64,000 nt of DNA from Litorilinea aerophila (GTDB lineage: Bacteria; Chloroflexota; Anaerolineae; Caldilineales; Caldilineaceae), in NCBI RefSeq assembly GCF_006569185.2, contig NZ_VIGC02000006.1, forward strand, positions 124,001-188,000, written 5' to 3'. The position numbers and the translations under genes were made by a program. This document shows positions 53,785 through 63,293 of the stretch, piece by piece (the stretch's first letter is position 1; every line of letters starts with the position of its first letter). Below the pieces are notes generated by a model that worked only from the letters and a program-made list of their open reading frames with translations, had not been told where the DNA came from and did no database searches.

Positions 53785-55067
53785 ATTGTCGATGTTCCTC
53801 GATGGGCAAGGGCGCCGTAAATCTCTCGAATCCGTGGATATTTATGATCCCAGGTATGCTGATGAAGCACCTTGTGGCGACCTGCTTCTCCCATTTGGCG
53901 CCGAAGTTGAGGATTTTCAATGAGCGTCTGTATCGCCTCCGCCAAAGCTTGCACGTCTCCGAAGGGGATTAATAGCCCATCGCGTCCATGGTCAACTACA
54001 GTGCGTACGCCCCATGCCTGTGCTGCAATGACTGGTTTGGCGTAGGTCCAGGCTTCGAGAAAGACAATGCCAAAGGAGTCGGTTCGAGACGGTAAGACCA
54101 GGATATCAATGGCATCCAACAGATCCAGCTTGGTCTGATGGTCAATCGCTCCCAGCAGAATAATTCGCTGCCGCTCGGTCGTCGGTAAGTTGTCCCAGTA
54201 GTGGCGAAATTGCTCCAGGACACTTCCTGCAAGGATTAAATGTACATTCACGCCTTTTTGCCAAAGGGTGCGGATGGCTTCAATAACGTGCATGGTGCCT
54301 TTATCGTAGGCCATTGTGGAAAGCATACCCACGATGGGACCTTTCAACCCATAGCGTTGGCGCAGATGAGAGCCGTTGCCCCCCTGAAGTTCGGCTAGAT
54401 TGACCCCGGGCCCCACTACGGCGATGCGATCGGGTGACAGTCCACGTTGACGATAAAAGTTAGCTTCATCGGCATTGATGGCCAATAGAAAAGCGCTATT
54501 GAGCACCAGCTCTACCTGATGACGCATGGTATAAAAGCGACTCACTGGGTCCTGGCCCGGTTCTTGCCCCACGCCCAGATGGGTCAGCGGATAAATCACA
54601 AACGGCTTTTGATTTTGCCAAGCAAACTGTTGGGCGGCGGCGATGAGGGGCTCGAATACGATCGTCATGCCGGCCACCAGATCGAAGCGTTCCTGGGTTG
54701 TGGCAAACCAGCGAAAAAGCTCAGGCGTCCAGGGCGTGTAGCGCGCCAGCCGATGCAGCCAGGGAGATGGGATTGCAGACACGCTTGCCAATATCCACAG
54801 TAAGCGCCGCATTGCCGGATAGCTCCAGTGTGACAAGGGAAGATGGCGCACCGGAAAGCGCAAGACGCGTACTCCATCGATGATAGCTTCTGGCTGCGGA
54901 ATGCGACGCGCATCTGGATTCCAAAACAGTTCAAAGTCCCACGCGTCTGTAGTGACGACTGTGACATCATGACCATCGGCTGCCAGTCGTTTGGATACGC
55001 CTTCCAGGTACAGTTCTGCGCCACCGACAGCGGGAAGGTAACGTTGCGTTACGTGCAGAATACGCAT
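53781..55067 (-). CDS. GT4 family glycosyltransferase, D-x7-E variant
   Basis: The 428-residue protein has R-Y-L-P-A-V-G-G-A-E-L-Y at the N-terminus and, in place of the usual E-x7-E, D-S-F-G-I-V-F-L-E, so the first acidic residue is Asp. The fold pattern is otherwise complete. It overlaps the downstream GT4 gene by 4 bp, so the pair are translated together. Confidence 0.9.
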   Translation of the reverse strand: MRILHVTQRYLPAVGGAELYLEGVSKRLAADGHDVTVVTTDAWDFELFWNPDARRIPQPEAIIDGVRVLRFPVRHLPLSHWSYPAMRRLLWILASVSAIPSPWLHRLARYTPWTPELFRWFATTQERFDLVAGMTIVFEPLIAAAQQFAWQNQKPFVIYPLTHLGVGQEPGQDPVSRFYTMRHQVELVLNSAFLLAINADEANFYRQRGLSPDRIAVVGPGVNLAELQGGNGSHLRQRYGLKGPIVGMLSTMAYDKGTMHVIEAIRTLWQKGVNVHLILAGSVLEQFRHYWDNLPTTERQRIILLGAIDHQTKLDLLDAIDILVLPSRTDSFGIVFLEAWTYAKPVIAAQAWGVRTVVDHGRDGLLIPFGDVQALAEAIQTLIENPQLRRQMGEAGRHKVLHQHTWDHKYPRIREIYGALAHRGTSTI

Positions 55068-55151
55068 GGGGTCGATTTCATGGGACGCACAGGGAGGTCA
55101 ATCACGTTTTTGTATATCATGAACGAAGCTATTCTCCCTCGCGAGGCACTT

Positions 55152-55880
55152 TCACTGGTTCGGAGCCCTATTGGCTCTCTTCTCCGCGCTGCTCAGGCTT
55201 TGCAGATGTAGGCGGAGCTGTGCTATCTCCTGCGCCTGTGCTCGGTTAAGCGAAATTAATTCTTGGAGCACAGCATAGTAGGCTGCGTGGACCTCAGACT
55301 GTCGCCGTACGATTTTGTTTGCGTAAAATAGCACCAGTTCATGCAATGCCCGGCGGAGGCGATTCAGCAACCCGCCGATGATGGGCACATTGCTCTGACG
55401 CACTTCCATTTCCATCGCGTGGGATGCATCCTGAATTGACTCAGCGAGCGCATCTAGCGCTTTCATCCTGTCGCCTATGTCGATGGGCTCTGGCGGCATG
55501 GGGTCGAATGTGGAGAAGGATGTATTGATTGAATTAAGGTGGTGATCGGAAAAAAGTTCCTGATCGGGTAGCGAATGGGGGATGGGAGGCATGTGTTGTT
55601 TCAGGTACGCCGCCTGACGCACCTCCTGGCGCAACGCTTCAAGCCGATGGTTCATGGCTTGAATGAGCGTTGCCATCATTTCATTGGCGTTAAACTGCAC
55701 CTTTACAATATCATCAAATGTAGGGGAGGGGCCTTCCCCGAACAACTCGGCGCGCGTGCGAGCCTGATAAGTGCGGAGGCGTTGAATTCCCTCGGAGACT
55801 TCGTCCTCCATTAATGCATGTTGTAGCAATTCGAACTCCACCGAGTTGAGAATATCGCTAATCGTGATTGGCCGTTTCAT
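55152..55880 (-). CDS. Coiled-coil protein in the glycosyltransferase cluster
   Basis: The 242-residue protein has no catalytic motif. Residues 70-100 and 150-240 are predicted coiled coil, with a central Pro-rich gap. A conserved-looking segment N-V-P-I-I-G-G-L-L-N-R-L-R-R followed by a long helix is a linker I associate with glycan-cluster methyltransferases and polymer assembly proteins in this phylum. It may scaffold or set chain length. This is an inference from position and shape. Confidence 0.6.
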   Translation of the reverse strand: MKRPITISDILNSVEFELLQHALMEDEVSEGIQRLRTYQARTRAELFGEGPSPTFDDIVKVQFNANEMMATLIQAMNHRLEALRQEVRQAAYLKQHMPPIPHSLPDQELFSDHHLNSINTSFSTFDPMPPEPIDIGDRMKALDALAESIQDASHAMEMEVRQSNVPIIGGLLNRLRRALHELVLFYANKIVRRQSEVHAAYYAVLQELISLNRAQAQEIAQLRLHLQSLSSAEKRANRAPNQ

Positions 55881-55919
55881 GATGAAGTCCCTGCCTTCCT
55901 GGTGACGTGCAAGTGAAGC

Positions 55920-58220
55920 TTAGGACCTTGCCGCTATTTCTGCCAGCACGCGGCGATAGATCTGTTCAAAACCACGTGCCATGTGGATATACGTAAAGCG
56001 ATCTAATAGACGTTGGCGTCCTGCAAGACCATATTCATATAAGGTTCGAGGTGACTGCAACAATTCAACTATTGCCTCGGCAAGTTGTTCCGGGCTTTCT
56101 GGATCCACCAGGCGGCCAGTGACGCCGTCGTCAACCACTTCTGGGATGCCGCCTGCCCGGCATCCGATCACTGGTTTGGCGTAGTTCATCGCTTCCAGAT
56201 AGATCAATCCGAAGGATTCATAGAGTGACGGTGCCACAAAGAGGTGGCAGCTCTGATAGAGCGCCTGCAACTTTTCTTCGGAGACCTCGCCTAGAAAGCG
56301 AACTTTGGCGGCATATTTAGAATGACGTTTTTGGAAATAGGCGGGGTAGCTAAGACCGGTCTTTCGCTTGAAGCCATCCGATTCGCTGTTGTCGGCGCCA
56401 GCGATGACAAATTCCGCTTGAGGGAATCGGCGCAGCACTTTGGGGATGGCAGTGAACAGATCTTGAATACCTTTACGCTTTTCGAGTCGTCCCACATAAA
56501 GCACGGTGAATTTCGTGGGGGGATAATCCAATGGGAACGGCCGCGTTGCTTCATCAGCAGCAGGTTCGATGCCATAGTGGATCACTTGAACGGAATTTGT
56601 TTTGTTGAGCACATGATAGACTTGATCGAGTGCTCGAACTGTTGCCTGGGTATTGGCGACAATAAATTGGGCATGCCTGAGGAGCTCCTCTTCGATTTCT
56701 CCCATTAAACGCAGGTCATCATCGCGGTGGTGTTGGAGTTCTGCGATCTGGCGCTGTGCTGTTACGGGACGCACCACAACAGGAAGCATGCCGGAGACTG
56801 CTGTGACAAATCCATCGGTAAGCCAAAGCGGCGTATCGACAATTTGAATGTCATCATTCAGGAGAAGACGCTGCAGGCGCTCATGCACAGCATGGCTGTA
56901 ATTGAGCACATGATGAACTTTGGGTAGATGACGAAACTGCATGTAGCGATTCAGGCGGTAGGGTACGCGGTGAACGTAAGCGCCATCGTAGAAACTAACC
57001 GCCTCCCGATTTCCGTGGGTCAGGACGTGTACTGTATGGCCCAGTTCAAAAAGGCCCTTCGCGAGCATATTTGTGCTACGTCCCACCCCTTCATATCGTT
57101 CTGGAGGGTAGTTGAAACTTAATAAAGCAATGCGTAATGGTGAATTGGAGAGTTGAATCAGCGGCTGGCGCCCACTCACCGGGTCTATAGCTGTCTGTGT
57201 TGCTGAGGACTCGTTCAGAAAAGGTTGTATCGAAGCATTCATTGAATTCAGGGGTTCTTGTAAATCTTCCTTTGTAGAGGGAGACTGGGCGAAGAATAAT
57301 GCCTTGGTGGCTCCAACTATGGCACCTCGCACCTCGAGAACAGAGGCTTTGAGTAGCTGCTTCAGCGATATTTTTTTCTGTTGGAAAAGTTGAAGATTCC
57401 AAAGCCAGTGTCCATGAACAAAATATCCGATACGCCGTAAAATATCGCGGGAAGGAACGCCAACGGCTTTACCATTTTTTATTGTGAAATATACGGCTGC
57501 TTTGGTTTGGATCCACCATCGCCCATGGAACGTGAATACTTCTCGATTACGGCTAGAAGCCGGCACATGATACACTGGGGCCTCTGAGACAGGATGTACC
57601 AAAAATCCTGCCGCCGCCAGCCGAATCGCCACATCGGCGTCGTCATAAACCCATTCATAAAATTCATCGAAACCGCCAATGGATAGCAGCGCACTGCGGC
57701 GATAGGCCATATTGGCGCCCATCATCCGCATCGTCCAAAAGCGCCCCAACCCTTCCGGCGGCAGTTTATCAAGGAGGCTTGCGCGGACATCGTATTGCTC
57801 GGCCAGGGCCGAAATGATGCCCTGTTTGTGTTGAACGGTCGGTTGTGTAGGATGAATCAAGTAGACCACGCCGCCAGTTGCAGCAATGAGGGGATTGGCG
57901 AAGAGTCGATTCAACTGCAAGAGCCAGTTGCGAGAAGGCACGGCGTCGTCATCGATATAGGCGACAATATCGCCCCGGGCGGCTCGCAGGCCAATATTGC
58001 GAGACACACTTAAATTTGCCACTGGGCAATGAAGCACGCGAAGACGATCCTCATAGTCTTTGAGGATTTCAAGGGTGTTATCATTGGTGGGGCCGACGAC
58101 GACAATCACCTCAAAATGCGGGTACGACTGATGTTCTAGCGTCCGCAGTAATGTTTGCAAGGAGCGGGCACGATCAGTGGTATTGATGACGACAGAGAAG
58201 GTATGTTCAACGTTGGCCAT
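55920..58220 (-). CDS. Bifunctional GT2-GT4 glycosyltransferase fusion
   Basis: The 766-residue protein joins a GT2 domain (residues 1-300; S-V-V-I-N-T-T-D-R, metal-binding Y-I-D-D-D-A-V near 88-94) to a GT4 domain (about 365-766; S-F-N-Y-P-P-E-R-Y-E-G-V-G and E-S-F-G-L-I-Y-L-E). Both active sites look intact, so one chain could add two sugars in turn. It overlaps the upstream GT2 gene by 14 bp. Confidence 0.92.
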   Translation of the reverse strand: MANVEHTFSVVINTTDRARSLQTLLRTLEHQSYPHFEVIVVVGPTNDNTLEILKDYEDRLRVLHCPVANLSVSRNIGLRAARGDIVAYIDDDAVPSRNWLLQLNRLFANPLIAATGGVVYLIHPTQPTVQHKQGIISALAEQYDVRASLLDKLPPEGLGRFWTMRMMGANMAYRRSALLSIGGFDEFYEWVYDDADVAIRLAAAGFLVHPVSEAPVYHVPASSRNREVFTFHGRWWIQTKAAVYFTIKNGKAVGVPSRDILRRIGYFVHGHWLWNLQLFQQKKISLKQLLKASVLEVRGAIVGATKALFFAQSPSTKEDLQEPLNSMNASIQPFLNESSATQTAIDPVSGRQPLIQLSNSPLRIALLSFNYPPERYEGVGRSTNMLAKGLFELGHTVHVLTHGNREAVSFYDGAYVHRVPYRLNRYMQFRHLPKVHHVLNYSHAVHERLQRLLLNDDIQIVDTPLWLTDGFVTAVSGMLPVVVRPVTAQRQIAELQHHRDDDLRLMGEIEEELLRHAQFIVANTQATVRALDQVYHVLNKTNSVQVIHYGIEPAADEATRPFPLDYPPTKFTVLYVGRLEKRKGIQDLFTAIPKVLRRFPQAEFVIAGADNSESDGFKRKTGLSYPAYFQKRHSKYAAKVRFLGEVSEEKLQALYQSCHLFVAPSLYESFGLIYLEAMNYAKPVIGCRAGGIPEVVDDGVTGRLVDPESPEQLAEAIVELLQSPRTLYEYGLAGRQRLLDRFTYIHMARGFEQIYRRVLAEIAARS

Positions 58221-59547
58221 AAGCTAACAATAAATCGAGTAATCGGCGCCGATATTCTTGCAAGGTAATTTGTGTTTCCAATAAATTCAAGCGATGATTC
58301 AACATTTGCAGGTGATGTTCCAGACTTTTTACCTGTGCATCTTCCAGTGTCTTTAATTGCATGAATTGATCCATATGAATAACGCCAAATAATCTGTAGA
58401 GAGTATATTGGAGTTTTTTATGGATGGGTAAAGAAGAATGGTTCCATGGCGAGCTGGATAATCGCTCTAATTCTTCACGCTTTGCTCTAATTGCGGCTAA
58501 ACTTGCGCTGATCTGTTCGTGGATTTTACCGATTTCTTGTTGCCATTCTTCAAATGAAGCGGGCGAAGTACTCTCGTCATTTGTTTGAGGCAATGCCAAT
58601 TGTTCGCTACGCCGGTAGGCCCGGCGATAGATTTCCGCCATCCCTGTGGAGATGAGGCGTTTGATCGACGACGTAAGTGGTGTGTTCCCATCTATCACGC
58701 GCTGTTGAAAAATTTCTTCCAGGTGCTGTCGCGTGTAGGCAGAAGCCAGAGCCCGACCGATGGATTCATAAAATGAAGATTCTGTTTCCGCGGCTTCTTT
58801 CTCGGCATGGATGAATTCAACTAGCTCTGCTTCAGAAAATTGCTTACAGATGAAGCGATAACGGGATTGATGGTGGTTGGCGGTATGACGAATTGGTTCC
58901 TGTTGCCACTCGCGGCTACTAAAAAGATGGCGTCCGCGTGCCTGTATGGAGAGATATGTTTCTATGCCGTTGCGCCGCGCCCGGTAGCAATAGTCGCTTT
59001 CCTCATAATAAGCAGGATAGAATTCTTCATCCATGCCACCCAGCTTTTCCCATGTGACGCGGCGGATGGCAAAGATTGCCCCCGTGACGTATTCAACGGC
59101 AATATCATGGGAGGGGATATCTGTCCGATGGCGACCATAGCCAAGCGGACGCTCAATGAATGCTCCTGCATGATTGATAACGCCTTGCGAATCTTCAATC
59201 ACTGCGCCCGCAATACCACAATCAAGATGCTCGCGTAAGGTGGCATGCAGTCCATCTAGCCAGCCAGGGAGAACCAGACAATCTTGATTTAACAAAACAA
59301 AAATGTCTCCCTGAGCAACCTCCATGCCGGCGTTAACGCCCCCTGCGAATCCCAGGTTGACAGGTTGGGTGAGGAGCTTCACTTCCGGGAATTGGGAACG
59401 AATAATCTCTCCGCTTCTGTCAACAGAAGCGTTGTCAACGCAGATCACTTCTAATGGATAATCACCGGTGTGCATGTGAACGGCGCGTAAGCATTCTGCA
59501 AGGACAGAGTCGCCATTCCAGACCGGGATGATGATGCTAGTCAACAT
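58207..59547 (-). CDS. GT2 family glycosyltransferase with coiled-coil C-terminus
   Basis: The 446-residue protein has a rhamnosyltransferase-like GT2 domain (I-I-I-P-V-W-N-G at 5-12, L-L-N-Q-D-C-L-V in place of DxD, F-Y-P-A-Y-Y-E-E-S-D-Y-C later) and a C-terminal coiled coil of about 150 residues. It starts immediately after an extended -10 element on the minus strand with no ribosome site, so it may be translated from a leaderless message. Confidence 0.9.
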   Translation of the reverse strand: MLTSIIIPVWNGDSVLAECLRAVHMHTGDYPLEVICVDNASVDRSGEIIRSQFPEVKLLTQPVNLGFAGGVNAGMEVAQGDIFVLLNQDCLVLPGWLDGLHATLREHLDCGIAGAVIEDSQGVINHAGAFIERPLGYGRHRTDIPSHDIAVEYVTGAIFAIRRVTWEKLGGMDEEFYPAYYEESDYCYRARRNGIETYLSIQARGRHLFSSREWQQEPIRHTANHHQSRYRFICKQFSEAELVEFIHAEKEAAETESSFYESIGRALASAYTRQHLEEIFQQRVIDGNTPLTSSIKRLISTGMAEIYRRAYRRSEQLALPQTNDESTSPASFEEWQQEIGKIHEQISASLAAIRAKREELERLSSSPWNHSSLPIHKKLQYTLYRLFGVIHMDQFMQLKTLEDAQVKSLEHHLQMLNHRLNLLETQITLQEYRRRLLDLLLAYGQR

Positions 59548-59555
59548 AGCATCGG

Positions 59556-59564
59556 ATTATATCA
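59556..59564 (-). promoter_or_regulatory. Extended -10 promoter of the glycosyltransferase operon
   Basis: On the minus strand TGATATAAT reads from 59564 to 59556. A start 7 nt downstream falls at about 59549, two bases before ATG 59547, predicting a near-leaderless transcript for the five-gene run down to 52543. Confidence 0.6.
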
Positions 59565-59680
59565 CATAAAAACTTCTCAAAGACTTTTCTGCAGCAGTGG
59601 ATGGGCAACTGCTGGCCGAAGGCTTCCGAGGGGCTGCGGACCAGAGAGGAAAGCGGCAAGTGTCTCTCTGGCCCGCAAGA

Positions 59681-61591
59681 TCATCGTTCGATCATGGGGA
59701 GATAGATGAAAAGCTCGGCACGGAAAGAAGTCGCCTCATACGCACCGATGTCCGGGACGCCATGACGTGGGCTGGATTCGACATCGACTGTTTCATCGCT
59801 GCCCATTGCTTGATCGACTGCGGGGGAGGACGCGGGAATGCGAAATAGGTTCGGGCCCGGCGTAATGCTTATAAACAATGGATCTTGAAAAATGGATGTG
59901 CCCATTCCATTGATTGCACCGGCTTGAGCGGTGTTGACATTGCTGGTATTACCGAAAAAGAGGTTGTATGCTAGATTCGCCGTATTGGATGGCCTGACAT
60001 GGAGGGCCGAAAAGCCCGCATCTGTATGATCGGCAATAATGTTATATCGGATGTCGGCCGGCTTGGCTCCTCCTGTGGCTCCATCGCTCATCACAAGGAT
60101 GGCTGCACCCTGTAGCGGTGTGGTTAACATACGGTTGCCGACGATGGTGTTATGGTGCAGTGTCGCTGTAACGCCTTGGAGCCAAATCCCACCTCCACCG
60201 CCGCCCACTGCGGGACCTTGTCCTGCCGCGACCTGGTTAAAAGCAATAATCGAGTTTTTAACGGTGGCTGTCGGCTCTCCGTAAAAGATATTTTGCAGGT
60301 ACAGTCCGCCACCGCCGGCAGGTCCCTGAGCACTACTTCCATTTCCTCCCTGGGATCTGTTGTTAAGGATGCTGCACTTCTCAAGCCAGAGGGTGCTATG
60401 GATGGTCTCCAGGGCGCCACCGGCGGCGATGCCTCCATTGGCTGCATCTCCCCCTTGGACGAGGTTATCGGATAATTGGCAGCCAACCAGGCGCACTGTG
60501 GCCGTTTCATAAATGCCGTCTCCGTCGGCATCGACATTTGGGTTTCCTTCAATTGTAATAGCACCGCCGAATGCCCCGCCAGCGTTCACTGCTGCATTGC
60601 CACCGATACTTTGATTGCGTTGGGCTGTGACGTTCCAGAGGGTCGCATCTGCATAGCCCATGATGGTCAACGCACCAAACGCGTCGGCTGTTTGGAAATC
60701 GGAGGTACGCCCATTGCCCGAAGTGCTGCCTGCCTGGGAGAGATTATCATAGAATTCTAGCGCAGAACCATCCACCTCTGACCGCAGAATAAATAGGCCA
60801 GGACCGAGCGCATATCCTCCACGTATCCGTCCGTTACCTCCCTCCGAACGGTTGTTGACGAAAACCAGGCGTTCCAACCATGCCCGCGTCGGTGTTTTGC
60901 GAATTGCCAGGCCACCGCCCGAGGCGCTGCCTCCATACTCATTTTGGGCGCCGCCACCTTTTGCCACGTTATCCTCAAAACGCACATTACGAAGTACGAC
61001 TGTTGCATGGTCGGTCAGCATGCCGCCGCCGAACGCAAACGTCTGAGCGTCTCCGCCGCTGGAGGCTCCTTGAATGTAACCCCGGCGAATGGTGAAACCT
61101 TCCATCTCGATGCCGGCCAGTAAAGAAGAATTGCCCGGTTCTGTTCCTTGCACCCAAACTCCCCGAAACCGACTTTCTCCATCAATGACACTTGGATTCG
61201 CAGCAGGGTTTGCCACAGACCAGTTTCCATTCGCGTACCCTCCCCGCAGTGTGATTTGTTTGTTAACAATACACGCGACTGCTCTTTGTCCACCGAGGTA
61301 ACGTTCGCAGGGGTTATCGACGCCGGCATAGGTGTACACACCGGCTGCCACCAGGATCGTATCGCCACTGGTAGACTGGTTGATGGCGTATTGGATGGTG
61401 CGGCATGGGATCGTTGGGGTCAGGCAGGAGTTACCATTATCATTGCCGTTTTGGGCGTCAACATAGAGGGTTCTCGCGTACGGCGCGTATTCCGCTGCCT
61501 CTGCATAGGTGGCACGGGCAATCAGTGCTAAGGCAACGGCAAACAGGCAATATAGAACGATTCGTTTTCGAGAGATGAAAATCTTGGTCAT
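59681..61591 (-). CDS. Exported right-handed beta-helix protein with C-terminal YLPMI motif
   Basis: The 636-residue protein has a signal peptide (I-V-L-Y-C-L-F-A-V-A-L-A-L-I-A-R-A) and opens with Y-V-D-A-Q-N-G-N-D, the pattern of parallel beta-helix surface proteins of the DUF1565 and choice-of-anchor-Q kind. The body contains many Gly/Asn turns, and near the end D-I-G-A-Y-E marks the choice-of-anchor-Q type end. The last residues are L-F-I-Y-L-P-M-I-E-R, similar to the HAF protein end at 8114. It lies among glycosyltransferases and may bind or process the surface glycan. Confidence 0.82.
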   Translation of the reverse strand: MTKIFISRKRIVLYCLFAVALALIARATYAEAAEYAPYARTLYVDAQNGNDNGNSCLTPTIPCRTIQYAINQSTSGDTILVAAGVYTYAGVDNPCERYLGGQRAVACIVNKQITLRGGYANGNWSVANPAANPSVIDGESRFRGVWVQGTEPGNSSLLAGIEMEGFTIRRGYIQGASSGGDAQTFAFGGGMLTDHATVVLRNVRFEDNVAKGGGAQNEYGGSASGGGLAIRKTPTRAWLERLVFVNNRSEGGNGRIRGGYALGPGLFILRSEVDGSALEFYDNLSQAGSTSGNGRTSDFQTADAFGALTIMGYADATLWNVTAQRNQSIGGNAAVNAGGAFGGAITIEGNPNVDADGDGIYETATVRLVGCQLSDNLVQGGDAANGGIAAGGALETIHSTLWLEKCSILNNRSQGGNGSSAQGPAGGGGLYLQNIFYGEPTATVKNSIIAFNQVAAGQGPAVGGGGGGIWLQGVTATLHHNTIVGNRMLTTPLQGAAILVMSDGATGGAKPADIRYNIIADHTDAGFSALHVRPSNTANLAYNLFFGNTSNVNTAQAGAINGMGTSIFQDPLFISITPGPNLFRIPASSPAVDQAMGSDETVDVESSPRHGVPDIGAYEATSFRAELFIYLPMIER

Positions 61592-61738
61592 GCCAATCCT
61601 TTTTTGATTCTGATTTACGCAATTTTGTATTTCTCAAACGCCAATGAACCCGTCTACTGTAAAGCAGTGCGGTTGAGTGAGCTTGTTGCGAAATCAGTGC
61701 CTGGTTTTCTATTCGCCTACGAACGATGACCTTCATTC

Positions 61739-63259
61739 CTACCGGCGTTGTAGCAGACGGATGGTATGTCCCTGCCAAAAGAAGTGGTTCACCTCCGCGT
61801 ATCGTTCGAAGATAAAGGGTTCGATTTCCGGACCCGTTGCCGAAAGATCTTGCAAGCCCTCAATCCAGACCACAAAATCGGGTGGGTTCTTACCCAGCTC
61901 TGCCAGCCATTGTTCACGAATATGGGGTTGCATGAACCAGGGATAGTGCATCATCCAGAACTTTGGAGGAGTTTTTTGAAGAATATAGTATACATTGCTT
62001 ACGGCTTCATTGTCAGGGACGAACACAAGTGAGCTTTCTGAAGGGAGCGCAGTTTTTAGTAATTCAGCCAGTTCACGCTGTTCGTCGAATTTTAGCAATT
62101 TAGGCTGGCTAATGCCGGCGATGCCGGGCCACAGCAAGAAGGTGCCGTAGGCTCCCCAAAATATGAGGAACGTAATTGCAAGCGTACGCAAGAGGTAGGC
62201 CACAGACGGAAGCACTGCTCCCGTTTTGATGATATCTGCGCTGACGATGGCCGACATCGCCGCTATAAATCCAAATGCCGCTGCCCAATGGGGAGGCGAG
62301 TATCGGGGGTAAAGGAAAATCAGACTACTCACGGTACAGATTGCCAGCCAGAGCCGAAGCAGCCGTTCCTGTGTGGTAAGGGTGCCAGGCATCCATAGCG
62401 ATGCGATAAATGGAACCGCCAGGAGAAAAGCTGGCCAGATGGCAATTAAATCGAAGTGGCTGGGGAGCAGGAAGCCTAAACGGGCATAGCCGCTAGTCAG
62501 GTTGAAGAGGAGAGTCCATTCTACCAAAGCGGTCAGGCTTCCGCCGTGGGATAGGTAGAAAGCAAGATATAGAATGACCGGTACGATCACGCCTGCGATA
62601 AAAAGGAGAAGTGCTTTGGGTATCGAACGCCAATCAAGGTAACGTTTCCAGTGCATCAGCACCAACCAAATTAGGAAAACAGGAATAAGGACGATTGCCT
62701 GTTGTTTCAATAAAACGCCAATTCCGACCAGCAAGCCGCTTAGGGCGACCCGCCAGAGGTGGCGCTGCTCCGATGAAAAAATACTGAGAAGGATGAAAAA
62801 TCCGAAAAACAAAGGCGCCAGGGCAAGGTTGTACCAGAAAGTTGTGATCCCAAACCGAACAGCAAATGCCCAAATAAAGCTGATGCCTGCGACAGCTGCC
62901 CAGATTCCATAGCGCATCCATAACCATCCGCTTACAAGCCCGAACAAAAGTGTCAATGTGGAAGCATGTGCCAGGCGAAGCGCAAGAATTCCGTCATTAT
63001 GAACCAGCGTCTGCAATCCAGCTAAGAGGTGTGGGAGCAGAGGGCTATGCTCGTCTGCAATGTGGAGATAGGGGATAAATCCCTGGTTAAGCAGCCATGG
63101 CTGCAACACCATGCGAGGATCAGCAGTAATGGATATCCGTAACGTTAAAAAGCTGGCCAAAGCCCCATTCACGCCAAAGATAAAGATGATACCGGCCCAA
63201 TGAAACCCATGAATATGAGGCCGACGGATAAATTTAGGACACAAAAGCGGTAGGCGCAT
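61739..63259 (-). CDS. GT39/GT83-like membrane glycosyltransferase
   Basis: The 506-residue protein has about ten or more hydrophobic helices. The first periplasmic loop contains D-P-R-M-V-L-Q-P and further A-D-E-H-S-P, the acidic pattern of ArnT/PMT-type enzymes that use polyprenyl-phosphate sugars. It probably adds a sugar outside the membrane. It lies between the methyltransferase and the beta-helix gene. Confidence 0.82.
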   Translation of the reverse strand: MRLPLLCPKFIRRPHIHGFHWAGIIFIFGVNGALASFLTLRISITADPRMVLQPWLLNQGFIPYLHIADEHSPLLPHLLAGLQTLVHNDGILALRLAHASTLTLLFGLVSGWLWMRYGIWAAVAGISFIWAFAVRFGITTFWYNLALAPLFFGFFILLSIFSSEQRHLWRVALSGLLVGIGVLLKQQAIVLIPVFLIWLVLMHWKRYLDWRSIPKALLLFIAGVIVPVILYLAFYLSHGGSLTALVEWTLLFNLTSGYARLGFLLPSHFDLIAIWPAFLLAVPFIASLWMPGTLTTQERLLRLWLAICTVSSLIFLYPRYSPPHWAAAFGFIAAMSAIVSADIIKTGAVLPSVAYLLRTLAITFLIFWGAYGTFLLWPGIAGISQPKLLKFDEQRELAELLKTALPSESSLVFVPDNEAVSNVYYILQKTPPKFWMMHYPWFMQPHIREQWLAELGKNPPDFVVWIEGLQDLSATGPEIEPFIFERYAEVNHFFWQGHTIRLLQRR

Positions 63260-63293
63260 TCTTGTCTTGTATGCATTCGGGCAATTGGTGAAG

